DNA of 64,000 nt from Pedobacter terrae (GTDB lineage: Bacteria; Bacteroidota; Bacteroidia; Sphingobacteriales; Sphingobacteriaceae), in the NCBI RefSeq assembly GCF_900100705.1, contig NZ_FNCH01000009.1, positions 173,393 through 237,392 of the forward strand. Reading direction: 5' to 3'. Below, one piece after another: positions 56,189 to 63,849 of the stretch; within the stretch, counting starts at the first letter, position 1, and each line of letters opens with the position of its first letter. Below the pieces are notes generated by a model. The model searched no databases and was not told the DNA's origin. It saw only the letters and a list, made by a program, of their open reading frames with translations. Position numbers and translations under genes: made by a program.

Positions 56189-57142
56189 ATGGATTTTTTT
56201 GAACAAACAGGTAAAGTAGCTATTGGTAGCAGGTTGAGGATGTTAACGGATAAAGTGACTGAGGATGCCGCGCAGATTTATAAGTTGTATAATATTGATA
56301 TGCAACCCAAGTGGTTTCCGGTATTTTATGCATTGGCCAGAGATCACGAAAAAACAATTACGGAGCTCGCTAAAGCCATTGGTCATTCTCATCCATCAGT
56401 GAGTAAAATCATTAGCGAGATGTTGAAAAAAGGTTATGTTAAAGAAAGTAAAGACAAAACCGATGGACGTAGAAATGTAGTAAGCCTTTCTAAAAAAGGA
56501 ATACAAATTTCAGAAGATCTGAAAGATCAGCTTATTGATGTAAACGCTGCCATTGAAGAAATTTCGGCACAAGCGCAGCATAAACTTTGGGAAGCAATAG
56601 GAGAGTGGGAATTTTTACTGGAGCAAAAAACTTTATTGAGAAGGGTAACCGAAAAGAAAAAAGAAAGAGATGGCTTAAAGGTTGAAATTGTGGATTACCT
56701 TCCGAAATACCAGGAAGTATTCAGGTCATTAAATGTAGAGTGGATTTCGAAGTATTTTACCATGGAAGAATCTGATTACAAAGCTTTGGATGATCCTCAG
56801 GGTTATATTTTAGATAAAGGAGGTTTTATATTGGTTGCACTTTACGAAGGTGAGCCTTTAGGCGTTTGCGCACTCATTAAGATGAATGATGGCGAATATG
56901 ATTTTGAATTAGCTAAAATGGCGGTATCGCCAAAAGCGCAGGGGAAAAATTTAGGATTTCTGCTGGCAAATGCGATTATTAAAAAAGCAAAATCATTAGG
57001 TGCATCTAAAATCTACCTGGAAAGCAATACCATTTTAAAACCGGCGATTAATCTTTACCATAAGCTGGGTTTCCAAAAAGTAGCAGGTAAGCCCACGCCA
57101 TATGAACGCTGCAATATACAGATGGAACTTACCTTGAATTAG
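56189..57142 (+). CDS. MarR-type regulator fused to a GNAT acetyltransferase
   Basis: A 317-residue fusion. Residues about 1-145 form a MarR-type winged helix (TELAKAIGHSHPSVSKIISEMLKKGYVKESKDKTDGRRNVVSLSKKG). Residues about 165-317 are a GNAT acetyltransferase with AVSPKAQGKNLGFLLANAIIKKAK as the acetyl-CoA-binding loop and LYHKLGFQKV near the end. Such fusions occur in Bacteroidota and combine sensing with acetylation of a small molecule or amino acid. The frame is open to 56177, where the codon is TTG; ATG 56189 is used. The gene faces the kdsB group and is separated from it by a perfect hairpin. Confidence 0.85.
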   Translation: MDFFEQTGKVAIGSRLRMLTDKVTEDAAQIYKLYNIDMQPKWFPVFYALARDHEKTITELAKAIGHSHPSVSKIISEMLKKGYVKESKDKTDGRRNVVSLSKKGIQISEDLKDQLIDVNAAIEEISAQAQHKLWEAIGEWEFLLEQKTLLRRVTEKKKERDGLKVEIVDYLPKYQEVFRSLNVEWISKYFTMEESDYKALDDPQGYILDKGGFILVALYEGEPLGVCALIKMNDGEYDFELAKMAVSPKAQGKNLGFLLANAIIKKAKSLGASKIYLESNTILKPAINLYHKLGFQKVAGKPTPYERCNIQMELTLN

Positions 57143-57154
57143 TTTGAATCCATA

Positions 57155-57192
57155 CGTCCTGCTGATCCGATAGTTATCGGATCAGCAGGACG
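57155..57192. repeat. Perfect 18-bp inverted repeat
   Basis: CGTCCTGCTGATCCGATA and its exact inverse TATCGGATCAGCAGGACG are separated by only two bases (GT). It lies between convergent genes, has no T-tract and may act as a bidirectional transcription barrier or be a repeat remnant. Confidence 0.7.
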
Positions 57193-57204
57193 GAATTGAT
57201 AAAC

Positions 57205-57984
57205 TCATTCCGCTTTCAATAGCTTATTCAACTTAAACAAATCCTCTGGAGTATCTATTGCAACTGTCTCTAAATCAGTTACTTTTGTTTGGATATAAAA
57301 TCCATTTTCAATCCAGCGTAATTGCTCCAGGCTTTCGGCAATTTCTAGCGAAGAAGGCGGTAATTTGGTGATGGCTTTTAAGGCTTCAGTGCGGTAGCCA
57401 TATATACCGATGTGTTTGTAAAACTGGTGCTTTTCTGCCCATACACCCGGTTCGCCATTTCTGATAAAAGGAATCGGGCTACGGCTAAAATACATGGCAC
57501 GTCCGTTTACATCAATCACCACTTTTGGGCTGTTTGGGTTGTAAATGCTTTCCTGACTTTGGATAGATTTGATTAACGTAGCCAATTGTACTTTTTCTTC
57601 ATTAAAGCAGCTGGCCAGCAAATTGATCTGGGCAGGTTCTATAAAAGGCTCATCGCCCTGGATATTAATAACGATATCGTATCCGGTTAACGTTTCAATT
57701 ACCTCTGCGCATCTATCGGTTCCGCTTTGGTGGTGAGCAGCAGTGAAAGCAAATTCGCCACCAAATCTTTTTACTTCATCAGCAATCCGCTCATCATCGG
57801 TAGCAACCACTACTTTCGATAAACTTTTTGATTTGGCAGCCTGCTCATACACCCGCTGAATCATCGTTTTCCCGGCAATATCAACCAATGGTTTCCCCGG
57901 AAAGCGGGTAGAGGCATAACGTGCAGGAATAATGCCTATAACCGCTAAATCCCCAAGTGGGGACTTTAAATTTTTATCGATCAT
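57205..57984 (-). CDS. kdsB: 3-deoxy-manno-octulosonate cytidylyltransferase
   Basis: A 259-residue enzyme that activates Kdo to CMP-Kdo for lipopolysaccharide synthesis. The conserved core IGIIPARYASTRFPGKPLVDIAGKTMIQRVYEQA and later VVATDDERIADEVKRFGG are diagnostic. Its first 15 residues (MIDKNLKSPLGDLAV) are extra compared with usual KdsB and are encoded by a palindromic repeat at 57947-57967. The start overlaps the DUF5808 stop as ATGA, supporting this start. It forms a small operon with DUF5808 and the deoxynucleoside kinase, and a TATATTTG box within the end of the DUF5808 gene may be an extra promoter. Confidence 0.95.
   Translation of the reverse strand: MIDKNLKSPLGDLAVIGIIPARYASTRFPGKPLVDIAGKTMIQRVYEQAAKSKSLSKVVVATDDERIADEVKRFGGEFAFTAAHHQSGTDRCAEVIETLTGYDIVINIQGDEPFIEPAQINLLASCFNEEKVQLATLIKSIQSQESIYNPNSPKVVIDVNGRAMYFSRSPIPFIRNGEPGVWAEKHQFYKHIGIYGYRTEALKAITKLPPSSLEIAESLEQLRWIENGFYIQTKVTDLETVAIDTPEDLFKLNKLLKAE
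57947..57967 (-). repeat. Palindromic repeat inside the kdsB 5-prime coding region
   Basis: On the reverse strand AAAGTCCCC and GGGGATTT form a hairpin around a 4-base loop. It encodes KSPLGDL in the KdsB frame. A related but non-identical palindrome with CCCC and GGGG arms occurs at 58226-58247. Confidence 0.7.
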
Positions 57985-58184
57985 ATATTGTTGCGATAGA
58001 ATTGATAAAAAACAAATATAAAGATCAATGCAATAATGATAAAAGATACAGGATGAGCGAAATTAAATGTCCAGCCAAGCAATTTTACACGTTTGGGAAC
58101 AATTAATCTGGAATCTTTCTTATTGAAATAAAAAGTACCCCATTTCCAATTTTCTGGATTTTCATGCCCGAAATCTTTTTGCAT
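57981..58184 (-). CDS. DUF5808 small membrane protein
   Basis: A 67-residue protein with one C-terminal membrane helix (VSFIIIALIFIFVFYQFY). The preceding part, WKWGTFYFNKKDSRLIVPKRVKLLGWTFNFAHP, fits DUF5808: a WxxGxFYxNxxDxRxxVPKR pattern followed by GWTxNFAHP. Its function is not known. It overlaps kdsB by the sequence ATGA and follows the kinase gene by 62 bp, so its translation is coupled to kdsB. Confidence 0.75.
   Translation of the reverse strand: MQKDFGHENPENWKWGTFYFNKKDSRLIVPKRVKLLGWTFNFAHPVSFIIIALIFIFVFYQFYRNNI
58013..58020 (-). promoter_or_regulatory. Possible internal minus-7 box for kdsB
   Basis: Reverse-strand TATATTTG lies 28 bases before the kdsB start, within the DUF5808 coding region. 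Confidence 0.4.
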
Positions 58185-58225
58185 ATTTATCGCATTAATA
58201 GTTAAACCATTTATGATGAATTCAA

Positions 58226-58247
58226 CTCCCCTTTAGGGGCTGGGGGT
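58226..58247. repeat. Short palindromic repeat after the deoxynucleoside kinase gene
   Basis: CCCC-TTTA-GGGG with a following CTGGGGG, overlapping the kinase stop. It resembles the palindrome inside kdsB and a repeat found widely in related genomes. Confidence 0.5.
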
Positions 58248-58861
58248 TAAAACAAACCGTTAATCTCCGCCTCGATCGACTGGATTACCGTACCTAAATC
58301 TTCCGGATTGTTGGTGAAATCTAGTTTATCTTTATCCAAAATCAATAACTTGCCGAGTTTATATCCTTTAATCCAGGCTTCGTATTTTTCGTTCAGCTTA
58401 GAAAGGTAATCGATGCGGATTCCCGCTTCATATTCACGACCACGGCGTTGGATATTGTTCACCAGGGTAGGTACCGATGCACGAAGGTAAACCAATAAAT
58501 CTGGTGGTTTAATAAAAGAAGTAATGTTATCAAAAATAGCCCTGTAATTATCATGATCGCGGGTCGTCATGAGCGCCATATCATGAAGGTTTTCTGCAAA
58601 GATATGTGCATCTTCATAAATGGTTCTATCCTGAATGACATTGCGTTTATTAACTTCAATATCAGTAATTTGCTGAAAACGGCTGTTCAGGAAATAAATC
58701 TGAAGATTAAAGCTCCAGCGTTTCATGTCGCTATAAAAATCCTCCAGATAAGGATTATTGTCCACAGCCTCATATAAAGCTTCCCATCCATAATTCTTGG
58801 CTAACAAGCCTGTTAAGGTCGTTTTACCGGCACCTATATTTCCTACAATTGCTATGTGCAT
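58247..58861 (-). CDS. Deoxynucleoside kinase (dGK/dAK type)
   Basis: A 204-residue kinase that phosphorylates deoxynucleosides. The P-loop GNIGAGKTTLTGLL is at residues 7-20, and the QDRTIYEDAHIFAENLHDM segment carries the DR motif and nucleoside-contacting residues. The C-terminal part resembles the dNK family of Lactobacillus dGK/dAK. It forms an operon with DUF5808 and kdsB, both further downstream. The gene itself is preceded by two TAGATTTG boxes in tandem. Confidence 0.88.
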   Translation of the reverse strand: MHIAIVGNIGAGKTTLTGLLAKNYGWEALYEAVDNNPYLEDFYSDMKRWSFNLQIYFLNSRFQQITDIEVNKRNVIQDRTIYEDAHIFAENLHDMALMTTRDHDNYRAIFDNITSFIKPPDLLVYLRASVPTLVNNIQRRGREYEAGIRIDYLSKLNEKYEAWIKGYKLGKLLILDKDKLDFTNNPEDLGTVIQSIEAEINGLF

Positions 58862-58867
58862 CTTTGT

Positions 58868-58898
58868 TAGATATGAGATATGAGATATGAGGTATGAG
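58868..58898. repeat. Degenerate ATATGAG tandem repeat
   Basis: The sequence AGATATGAG recurs four times with small changes. It lies upstream of the kinase start, next to the TAGATTTG boxes, in a form seen in other Bacteroidota genomes. Confidence 0.55.
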
Positions 58899-58921
58899 AT
58901 TTTGAAATAAATAATCTATCT

Positions 58922-58950
58922 CAAATCTAGCTTCTCACCGCTCAAATCTA
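58922..58950 (-). promoter_or_regulatory. Tandem minus-7 boxes for the deoxynucleoside kinase operon
   Basis: Reverse-strand TAGATTTG occurs at 58922-58929 and 58943-58950, 21 bases apart. Either could be the kinase promoter; they also belong to a short CTCAAATCTA direct repeat. Confidence 0.45.
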
Positions 58951-58959
58951 TTTAAATAA

Positions 58960-59958
58960 TTAAAAACTTTTAAACCCGATTAAACTACGAACCTCTCTGA
59001 TCGTTTTTTGTGCACTTTCACGAGCCTTTAAAGCACCATGTTTAGCCACTTGTCTTAAATAGGCATCATCTTTTGCAATGTCCTGAATGCGCTCACGCAT
59101 CGGTGCGGTTGCAATAATCATATCTTCTGCCAGTTGTTTTTTGAAATCGCCATAACGGATCTGCATTTTATTGTACAGCTCATCAAAATGCTGATGCGTA
59201 TCTTCACTCGATACCACCTTCATCAAATCAAAAAGATTCTGGATCGCCTCAGGTTTTGGTTGATTTTCTTCCGTCGGACCACCATCACTAACCGCTCTCA
59301 TTACTTTTTTACGAATAGTTTCAGGGTCATCTGAAAGGTAAACCGCATTGGCTTCGCCCTCTGATTTGCCCATTTTACCTTTGCCATCTAAGCCTGGTAC
59401 TTTAACCAATTTATCCGTATAGCTAAAAGCATAAGGCTCAGGAAAATATTCTGTATTGTATAACCTGTTGAAACGGTTTCCAAAAGTACGGGCCATTTCT
59501 AAGTGTTGCTCCTGATCTTTTCCAACAGGTACTTTGGTAGCCTTGTGAATTAAAATATCAGCAGCCATTAATACCGGATAGGTTAATAAGCCCGCATTTA
59601 CGTTATCAGGGTTGGCACGTACCTTATCTTTAAATGAAGTGCTGCGCTCTAATTCACCCATATAAGCGTTCATATTGAGGTATAAATATAGCTCTGCAAC
59701 TTCGGGTACATCACTTTGTATATAAATGGTGCTATTCTCCGGATCTATTCCACTGGCCAGATATTCAACCAAAACATGTTTAATGTTTCCGTGCAAATCG
59801 GCTGGAGTAGGGTGTGTAGTTAAAGAATGTAAATCGGCGATAAAAAAGTAACAGTTATAGTCGTTCTGCATTTGAACGAAGTTTTTAACTGCGCCATAAT
59901 AATTACCCAAATGTAATTTTCCTGTTGAACGGATACCGCTCACCACTGTTTCTTTCAT
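58960..59958 (-). CDS. trpS: Tryptophan-tRNA ligase
   Basis: A 332-residue class I aminoacyl-tRNA synthetase that charges tRNA-Trp. The HIGH-type motif appears as STGKLHLGNYYG and the KMSKS-type motif as GKMGKSEGE, with DLHSLTTH and the tryptophan pocket VLMAADILIHKATKVPVGKDQEQHLE between. Length is usual for bacterial TrpRS. It lies upstream of the kinase gene on the same strand. A 1-kb repeat-rich region separates it from plsC. Confidence 0.97.
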   Translation of the reverse strand: MKETVVSGIRSTGKLHLGNYYGAVKNFVQMQNDYNCYFFIADLHSLTTHPTPADLHGNIKHVLVEYLASGIDPENSTIYIQSDVPEVAELYLYLNMNAYMGELERSTSFKDKVRANPDNVNAGLLTYPVLMAADILIHKATKVPVGKDQEQHLEMARTFGNRFNRLYNTEYFPEPYAFSYTDKLVKVPGLDGKGKMGKSEGEANAVYLSDDPETIRKKVMRAVSDGGPTEENQPKPEAIQNLFDLMKVVSSEDTHQHFDELYNKMQIRYGDFKKQLAEDMIIATAPMRERIQDIAKDDAYLRQVAKHGALKARESAQKTIREVRSLIGFKSF

Positions 59959-60939
59959 AATGGCACGAAATTAAAAATAAAATGCAAGCAAATCATAAAT
60001 CGCTTAAATTTTAATGGGAAGATTTTTTGAAACCATCATCTGATCAGGGTTTATTCTGGTGGCTGGTGTCGCACCGACAACCTTATGGTATTCCTTTCGT
60101 TGTTTTTCAATAGTCGGTGTCGCACCAACCACAAAGTGATATTTCTCTCTTCATCTGGAAATGAAAGCCAGTATTTCATCGGAGTTTTCAGCCCTTCTTT
60201 CCGTTGCTAGTCCTCTCTCGTTCCTCGCTTGCGGGCTATCCACTGCAATAAGGTTTATTAAATAAAGGTTTCTGCAAGCATGGAGCCGTTTTCAGCCACG
60301 GTAGTCCTTTCAAGGGGAATTTTACAGTTAAAATCGTCCTCTCGACCGTAGCGCAGCGTAGTGGAGAGATCTATACGAACAATTCATTTGGTGGTTATGA
60401 CCTCAAGACCATAAGAATATATTTCTGATTTGGAAATAAAAGCCAGTATTTCATCGAAGTTTTCAGTCCTTCTTTCCGTTGCTAGTCCTCTCCCGATGAA
60501 AAATCGGGATTGCGGGCTATTCACTGCAATAAGGTTTATTAAATAAAGGTTTCTGCAAGCATGGCGCCGTTTTGAGCCACTAGTATTATCAAATCAAAAT
60601 TCCTAGTCAAGCGGTCGTCCTTTCAAGAGGAATTTTACAGTTAAAATCGTCCTCTCGACCGTAGCGCAGCGTAGTGGAGAGATCTATACGAACAATTCCT
60701 TTGGTGGTTATGACCTCAAGACCATAAGAATATATTTCTGATTTGGAAATGAAAGCCAATATTTCATCGGAGTTTTCAGTCCTTCTTTCCGTTCCTAGTC
60801 CTCGCTCGTGCCTCACTCCGGGCTATTCACTGCAATAAGGTTTATGAACTGCGCGCAGTGCAGCTGCAAGCTGCCAAATGATAACTGGCAACTAAAAATT
60901 GCCAACTGATAAATTAGTTTGGAATTTCAAACAATTTTC
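59959..60939. repeat. Tandem array of a ~275-313-bp intergenic repeat
   Basis: A unit beginning GGAAATGAAAGCC occurs at 60157, 60432 (G to A change) and 60745, giving offsets of 275 and 313. Copy 2 has an insertion of about 32 bases at a CACGGTAG-like site, and copy 3 is truncated near 60845. Each unit has TAGTCCTC, a variable cassette, and CGGGCTAT; copy 2 has a TCCCGATGAAAAATCGGGA hairpin (60491-60509). Two GGTGTCGCACC palindromes lie at about 60064 and 60115. An ORF at 60607-60816 lies in the repeat and is not a gene. Confidence 0.75.
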
Positions 60940-60947
60940 TATTTTTG
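60919..60947 (+). promoter_or_regulatory. plsC-gatC promoter
   Basis: TTG (60919-60921) and TATTTTTG (60940-60947) are 18 bases apart, both elements of a Bacteroidota promoter. The box ends nine bases before the plsC ATG. Confidence 0.65.
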
Positions 60948-60955
60948 GTATATCT

Positions 60956-61681
60956 ATGATCAACTTTCTAAGACAAGTACACCGGATATGGTTTCTATTT
61001 TGGATACTGTTTTTTTTCGCGCTTTTCTATCCTTTATATTATATTACCTCCCGTAATGAAAAATATTATAGTATTCTGAATTTTTTTAGAAAGGCCAACA
61101 GCTTTTTATGTAGTCTTTTTTCAGGTGTTTTTTTTCGTTATCGATACGAAGAAAAACTCGATCACAAACAAACCTATATCTACTGTGCAAATCACACGTC
61201 CAATCTGGACATCATGATTTTTTGCATTATGGGTCATGGCAAATTTCACTTTATGGGTAAAGACGAGCTGCTAAAAAATCCGGTATTAGGTATTTTTTTT
61301 AAAACCATCGATATTTCTGTAAACCGCGACAGTAAGATTTCTGCCTTTAAGGCTTTTAAAAAAGCTGGCGAAAACCTGGAGAAAGGGATGAGCCTGATTA
61401 TTTTCCCGGAGGGTAAAATTGATAACCATTATCCACCAAAGTTAGGTGAATTTAAAAATGGCCCGTTCCGTTTAGCTATTGATAAAAACATCCCTTTGGT
61501 ACCCGTAAGCATTACAGATGTTTGGAAAATTAACTGGGATGACGGTGCAAAATATGGAAGTAAGCCAGGAATTTGCGATATTTACGTTCACAAACCGATT
61601 AATACATCAACCTTGGCTGATGTTGATGCAGATGTATTGAAAGAAAAGGTTTACAGATTGATTGAAAGCAAGTTGATATAG
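60956..61681 (+). CDS. plsC: 1-acyl-sn-glycerol-3-phosphate acyltransferase
   Basis: A 241-residue membrane-associated enzyme that acylates lysophosphatidic acid. The HX4D motif is HTSNLD (near residue 80-85) and the FPEG motif is in IIFPEGKID. An N-terminal hydrophobic segment anchors it. The open frame begins at 60899 with TTG; the ATG at 60956 sits properly at the promoter. It is followed after 2 bp by gatC, so the two are co-transcribed. Confidence 0.9.
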   Translation: MINFLRQVHRIWFLFWILFFFALFYPLYYITSRNEKYYSILNFFRKANSFLCSLFSGVFFRYRYEEKLDHKQTYIYCANHTSNLDIMIFCIMGHGKFHFMGKDELLKNPVLGIFFKTIDISVNRDSKISAFKAFKKAGENLEKGMSLIIFPEGKIDNHYPPKLGEFKNGPFRLAIDKNIPLVPVSITDVWKINWDDGAKYGSKPGICDIYVHKPINTSTLADVDADVLKEKVYRLIESKLI

Positions 61682-61683
61682 AT

Positions 61684-61974
61684 ATGAATTTAGACGCAAA
61701 AACCATCCATAAAATAGCCGATCTGGCCCGAATTCATATTGATGAAAAACAGGTAGATACCTTGATTCCTGAAATGAATAAAATTTTATCGTTCATGGAA
61801 AAGTTAAATGAATTGGATACTTCAAACGTAAAACCTTTGGTTTATATGAACGAATCGGTAAATGTTTGGCGGGAAGATGTAGTTAGGCAGGAAATAACGA
61901 CCGCTGATGGTTTGAAAAATGCTGCAAAGCACACCGACCAATTTTTCATGGTACCAAAAATTATTGAAAAATAA
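61684..61974 (+). CDS. gatC: Glutamyl/aspartyl-tRNA amidotransferase subunit C
   Basis: A 96-residue protein that supports the GatAB amidotransferase. The N-terminal KIADLARIHIDEKQVDTLIPEMNKILSFMEKLNELDTSNVKPLVYMNES is typical GatC, as is the RQEITTADGLKNAAKHTDQFFMVPKII end. The complex makes Gln-tRNA-Gln or Asn-tRNA-Asn by amidation. It directly follows plsC, a linkage not needed for function. Confidence 0.93.
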   Translation: MNLDAKTIHKIADLARIHIDEKQVDTLIPEMNKILSFMEKLNELDTSNVKPLVYMNESVNVWREDVVRQEITTADGLKNAAKHTDQFFMVPKIIEK

Positions 61975-61994
61975 AAAGGTATCATGATGATGAC

Positions 61995-62008
61995 TCGATA
62001 GCTATCGA
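61995..62008. repeat. 14-bp perfect palindrome
   Basis: TCGATAGCTATCGA between gatC and the ABC gene. It is related to the centre of the inverted repeat at 57155-57192 (CCGATAGTTATCGG) and may be a short palindrome of the same type. Confidence 0.45.
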
Positions 62009-62100
62009 ATTCAATATAACAGCTTTAAGATTGACATTTGCTTAATTTTTAATGCCCTTGTAACATCTTACCCGCTTCGCTTGTCTAAAAAAGAAAAAAC

Positions 62101-62859
62101 ATGGAGAAACCACTCATCACTATAAAAGAAATTGGCCGTAAATATGTTATTGGATCTGAAGTGATTCACGCTTTAAAATCAGTTTCTTTAGATATCAATA
62201 AAGGCGAATTTGTAGCGTTGATGGGCCCTTCTGGTTCTGGTAAATCAACCCTAATGAATATTTTAGGTTGCCTGGATACACCATCAAGCGGAACATATAT
62301 TTTAAATGGAACAAATGTGAGTCAGATGAGTGATGATGCACTAGCTGAAGTTCGCAATAAAGAAATCGGTTTCGTTTTTCAGACTTTCAATTTATTGCCA
62401 CGCTCTACCTCATTGGATAATGTTGCTTTACCTTTAATTTACGCCGGAACAAGTAAAAAAGACAGGGACGCAAGGGCTTCCAAAGCACTGGAAAATGTAG
62501 GTTTGGGCAACCGTATGGACCATAAGCCTAATGAATTATCAGGTGGTCAGCGCCAACGTGTAGCTGTAGCCAGGGCTTTGATCAATAATCCTTCTATTAT
62601 TTTAGCCGATGAGCCGACCGGTAACTTAGATACCAAAACTTCAATTGAAATTATGGGTTTGTTAGAAGAAATTCATAGTAAAGGCAATACCATCATTCTG
62701 GTTACGCATGAGGAAGATATTGCGCAACATGCCCACCGTATTGTACGCATGCGTGATGGTTTGATTGAAAATGATTATTTAAATACAGATATAAAAAATG
62801 TATCCCCTCGCTTGCAGGCATTGAAAGAGACCGGCAGCGATTGGGAGAAAATCAATTGA
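62101..62859 (+). CDS. ABC transporter ATP-binding protein (LolD/MacB-like)
   Basis: A 252-residue ATPase with Walker [11 protein letters not shown]-loop FVFQTFNLL, signature [15 protein letters not shown], Walker [13 protein letters not shown] and the switch His in LVTHEED. The spacing and DEPTGNLDT sequence are typical of the LolD/MacB/FtsE group that powers FtsX-type permeases. It could drive a lipoprotein or efflux permease such as the one at 31-33 kb, but the loci are not adjacent. The gene follows gatC by 127 bp. Confidence 0.9.
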   Translation: MEKPLITIKEIGRKYVIGSEVIHALKSVSLDINKGEFVALMGPSGSGKSTLMNILGCLDTPSSGTYILNGTNVSQMSDDALAEVRNKEIGFVFQTFNLLPRSTSLDNVALPLIYAGTSKKDRDARASKALENVGLGNRMDHKPNELSGGQRQRVAVARALINNPSIILADEPTGNLDTKTSIEIMGLLEEIHSKGNTIILVTHEEDIAQHAHRIVRMRDGLIENDYLNTDIKNVSPRLQALKETGSDWEKIN

Positions 62860-62879
62860 GGTTAATGGCATAAGGTGTA

Positions 62880-62936
62880 GGGCGTAAGGCTTTGAAAACC
62901 CTAAACCTTAAACCTTTCACCTTTAACCATTCCAGT
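62880..62936. repeat. Degenerate pyrimidine-rich heptad repeat
   Basis: CCCTAAA, CCTTAAA, CCTTTCA and CCTTTAA occur in succession. It lies between the ABC and cobalamin adenosyltransferase genes and looks like a short repeat rather than a regulatory site. Confidence 0.45.
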
Positions 62937-63485
62937 ATGAAAATCTACACTAAAACAGGCGATAAGGGCCAAACTTCTTTAATAGGTGGTACCCGCGTTC
63001 CTAAATATCATTTACGTATTGAAGCCTATGGAACTGTTGATGAATTAAATTCTTACATCGGTTTAATCATGTGTCAGGACATTGACGTGCACGATCAGAA
63101 GCTTTTAAAAGAAATTCAGGATAGGTTATTTACCATTGGCGCATCATTGGCGGCAGACCCGGATACATCTAAAATGAAGATTCCTGATTTGCATGAAGCC
63201 GACGTCACCTTGTTGGAGAAAGAGATGGATTTGATGAACGAAAAGCTTCCTGCTTTAAAACATTTTGTTTTACCTGGCGGGAACACCGTCGTTTCTTACT
63301 GCCATATTGCACGTTGCGTTTGCAGAAGGGCTGAACGTTTGACAGTAGCACTTGCAGAAAATAGCTTTGTAGATGAACGTGTAACCATTTATTTGAATCG
63401 CTTAAGCGATTATCTATTCGTTTTGGCACGAAAACTGACCGTATATTTTAATGCGGAAGAAAACATTTGGATTCCGAGGGTGTAA
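62937..63485 (+). CDS. Cob(I)alamin adenosyltransferase, PduO type
   Basis: A 182-residue enzyme that attaches the 5-prime-deoxyadenosyl group of ATP to cobalamin. The N-terminal MKIYTKTGDKGQTSLIGGTRVPK holds the PduO ATP-binding residues; HFVLPGGN, ARCVCRRAERLTV and YLNRLSDYLFVLARKLT follow. The frame extends to 62892 as TTG; the ATG at 62937 starts the conserved region. No vitamin B12-dependent enzyme lies beside it in the window. It is preceded by a small repeat. Confidence 0.92.
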   Translation: MKIYTKTGDKGQTSLIGGTRVPKYHLRIEAYGTVDELNSYIGLIMCQDIDVHDQKLLKEIQDRLFTIGASLAADPDTSKMKIPDLHEADVTLLEKEMDLMNEKLPALKHFVLPGGNTVVSYCHIARCVCRRAERLTVALAENSFVDERVTIYLNRLSDYLFVLARKLTVYFNAEENIWIPRV

Positions 63486-63570
63486 AGTGGAAAAATAAGT
63501 TTGTTTTGCTCAAAAATTTTAATATACTTTGCGCAATAATTAAGAACAGGAATTTAATTGAATTGACGAT

Positions 63571-63792
63571 ATGTATTGGACATTAGAATTAGCATCGCAC
63601 CTGGAAGACGCACCATGGCCTGCAACTAAAGACGAATTAATTGATTATGGTATCCGTTCTGGTGCCCCGGTAGAAGTAATAGAAAACTTACAGGCATTAG
63701 AAGATGATGGCGAACCTTATGAAACCATTGAGGAAATTTGGCCAGATTACCCAACCAAAGAAGACTTTTTCTTTAACGAGGACGAGTACTAG
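63571..63792 (+). CDS. DUF2795 domain protein
   Basis: A 73-residue acidic protein matching DUF2795: YWTLELASHLEDAPWPATKDELIDYGIRSGAPVEVIENLQALEDDGEPYETIEEIWPD. The pattern PATKDELI, GAP and a Trp-containing end is what the family shows. Its function is unknown. It has a good terminator immediately downstream and a TATACTTTG element about 50 bases before the start, which differs from the usual box by one extra base. Confidence 0.85.
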   Translation: MYWTLELASHLEDAPWPATKDELIDYGIRSGAPVEVIENLQALEDDGEPYETIEEIWPDYPTKEDFFFNEDEY

Positions 63793-63805
63793 AATTTAAA
63801 ACGAT

Positions 63806-63839
63806 AAAAAACCTTTCAGCAATACTGAAAGGTTTTTTT
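63806..63839 (+). terminator. Rho-independent terminator after the DUF2795 gene
   Basis: Arms AAAAAACCTTTCAG and CTGAAAGGTTTTTT around a 5-base loop, 14 bases after the stop. Confidence 0.9.
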
Positions 63840-63849
63840 ATGTCTTATA

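Noticed and set aside
60607..60816. 69-residue reverse ORF inside the second repeat array
   Set aside because: It is read from the repeat unit; the same frame is not kept open in the other copies.
60157..60850. CRISPR array
   Set aside because: Units are about 300 bases, not short repeats with similar-length spacers, and no cas genes are present.
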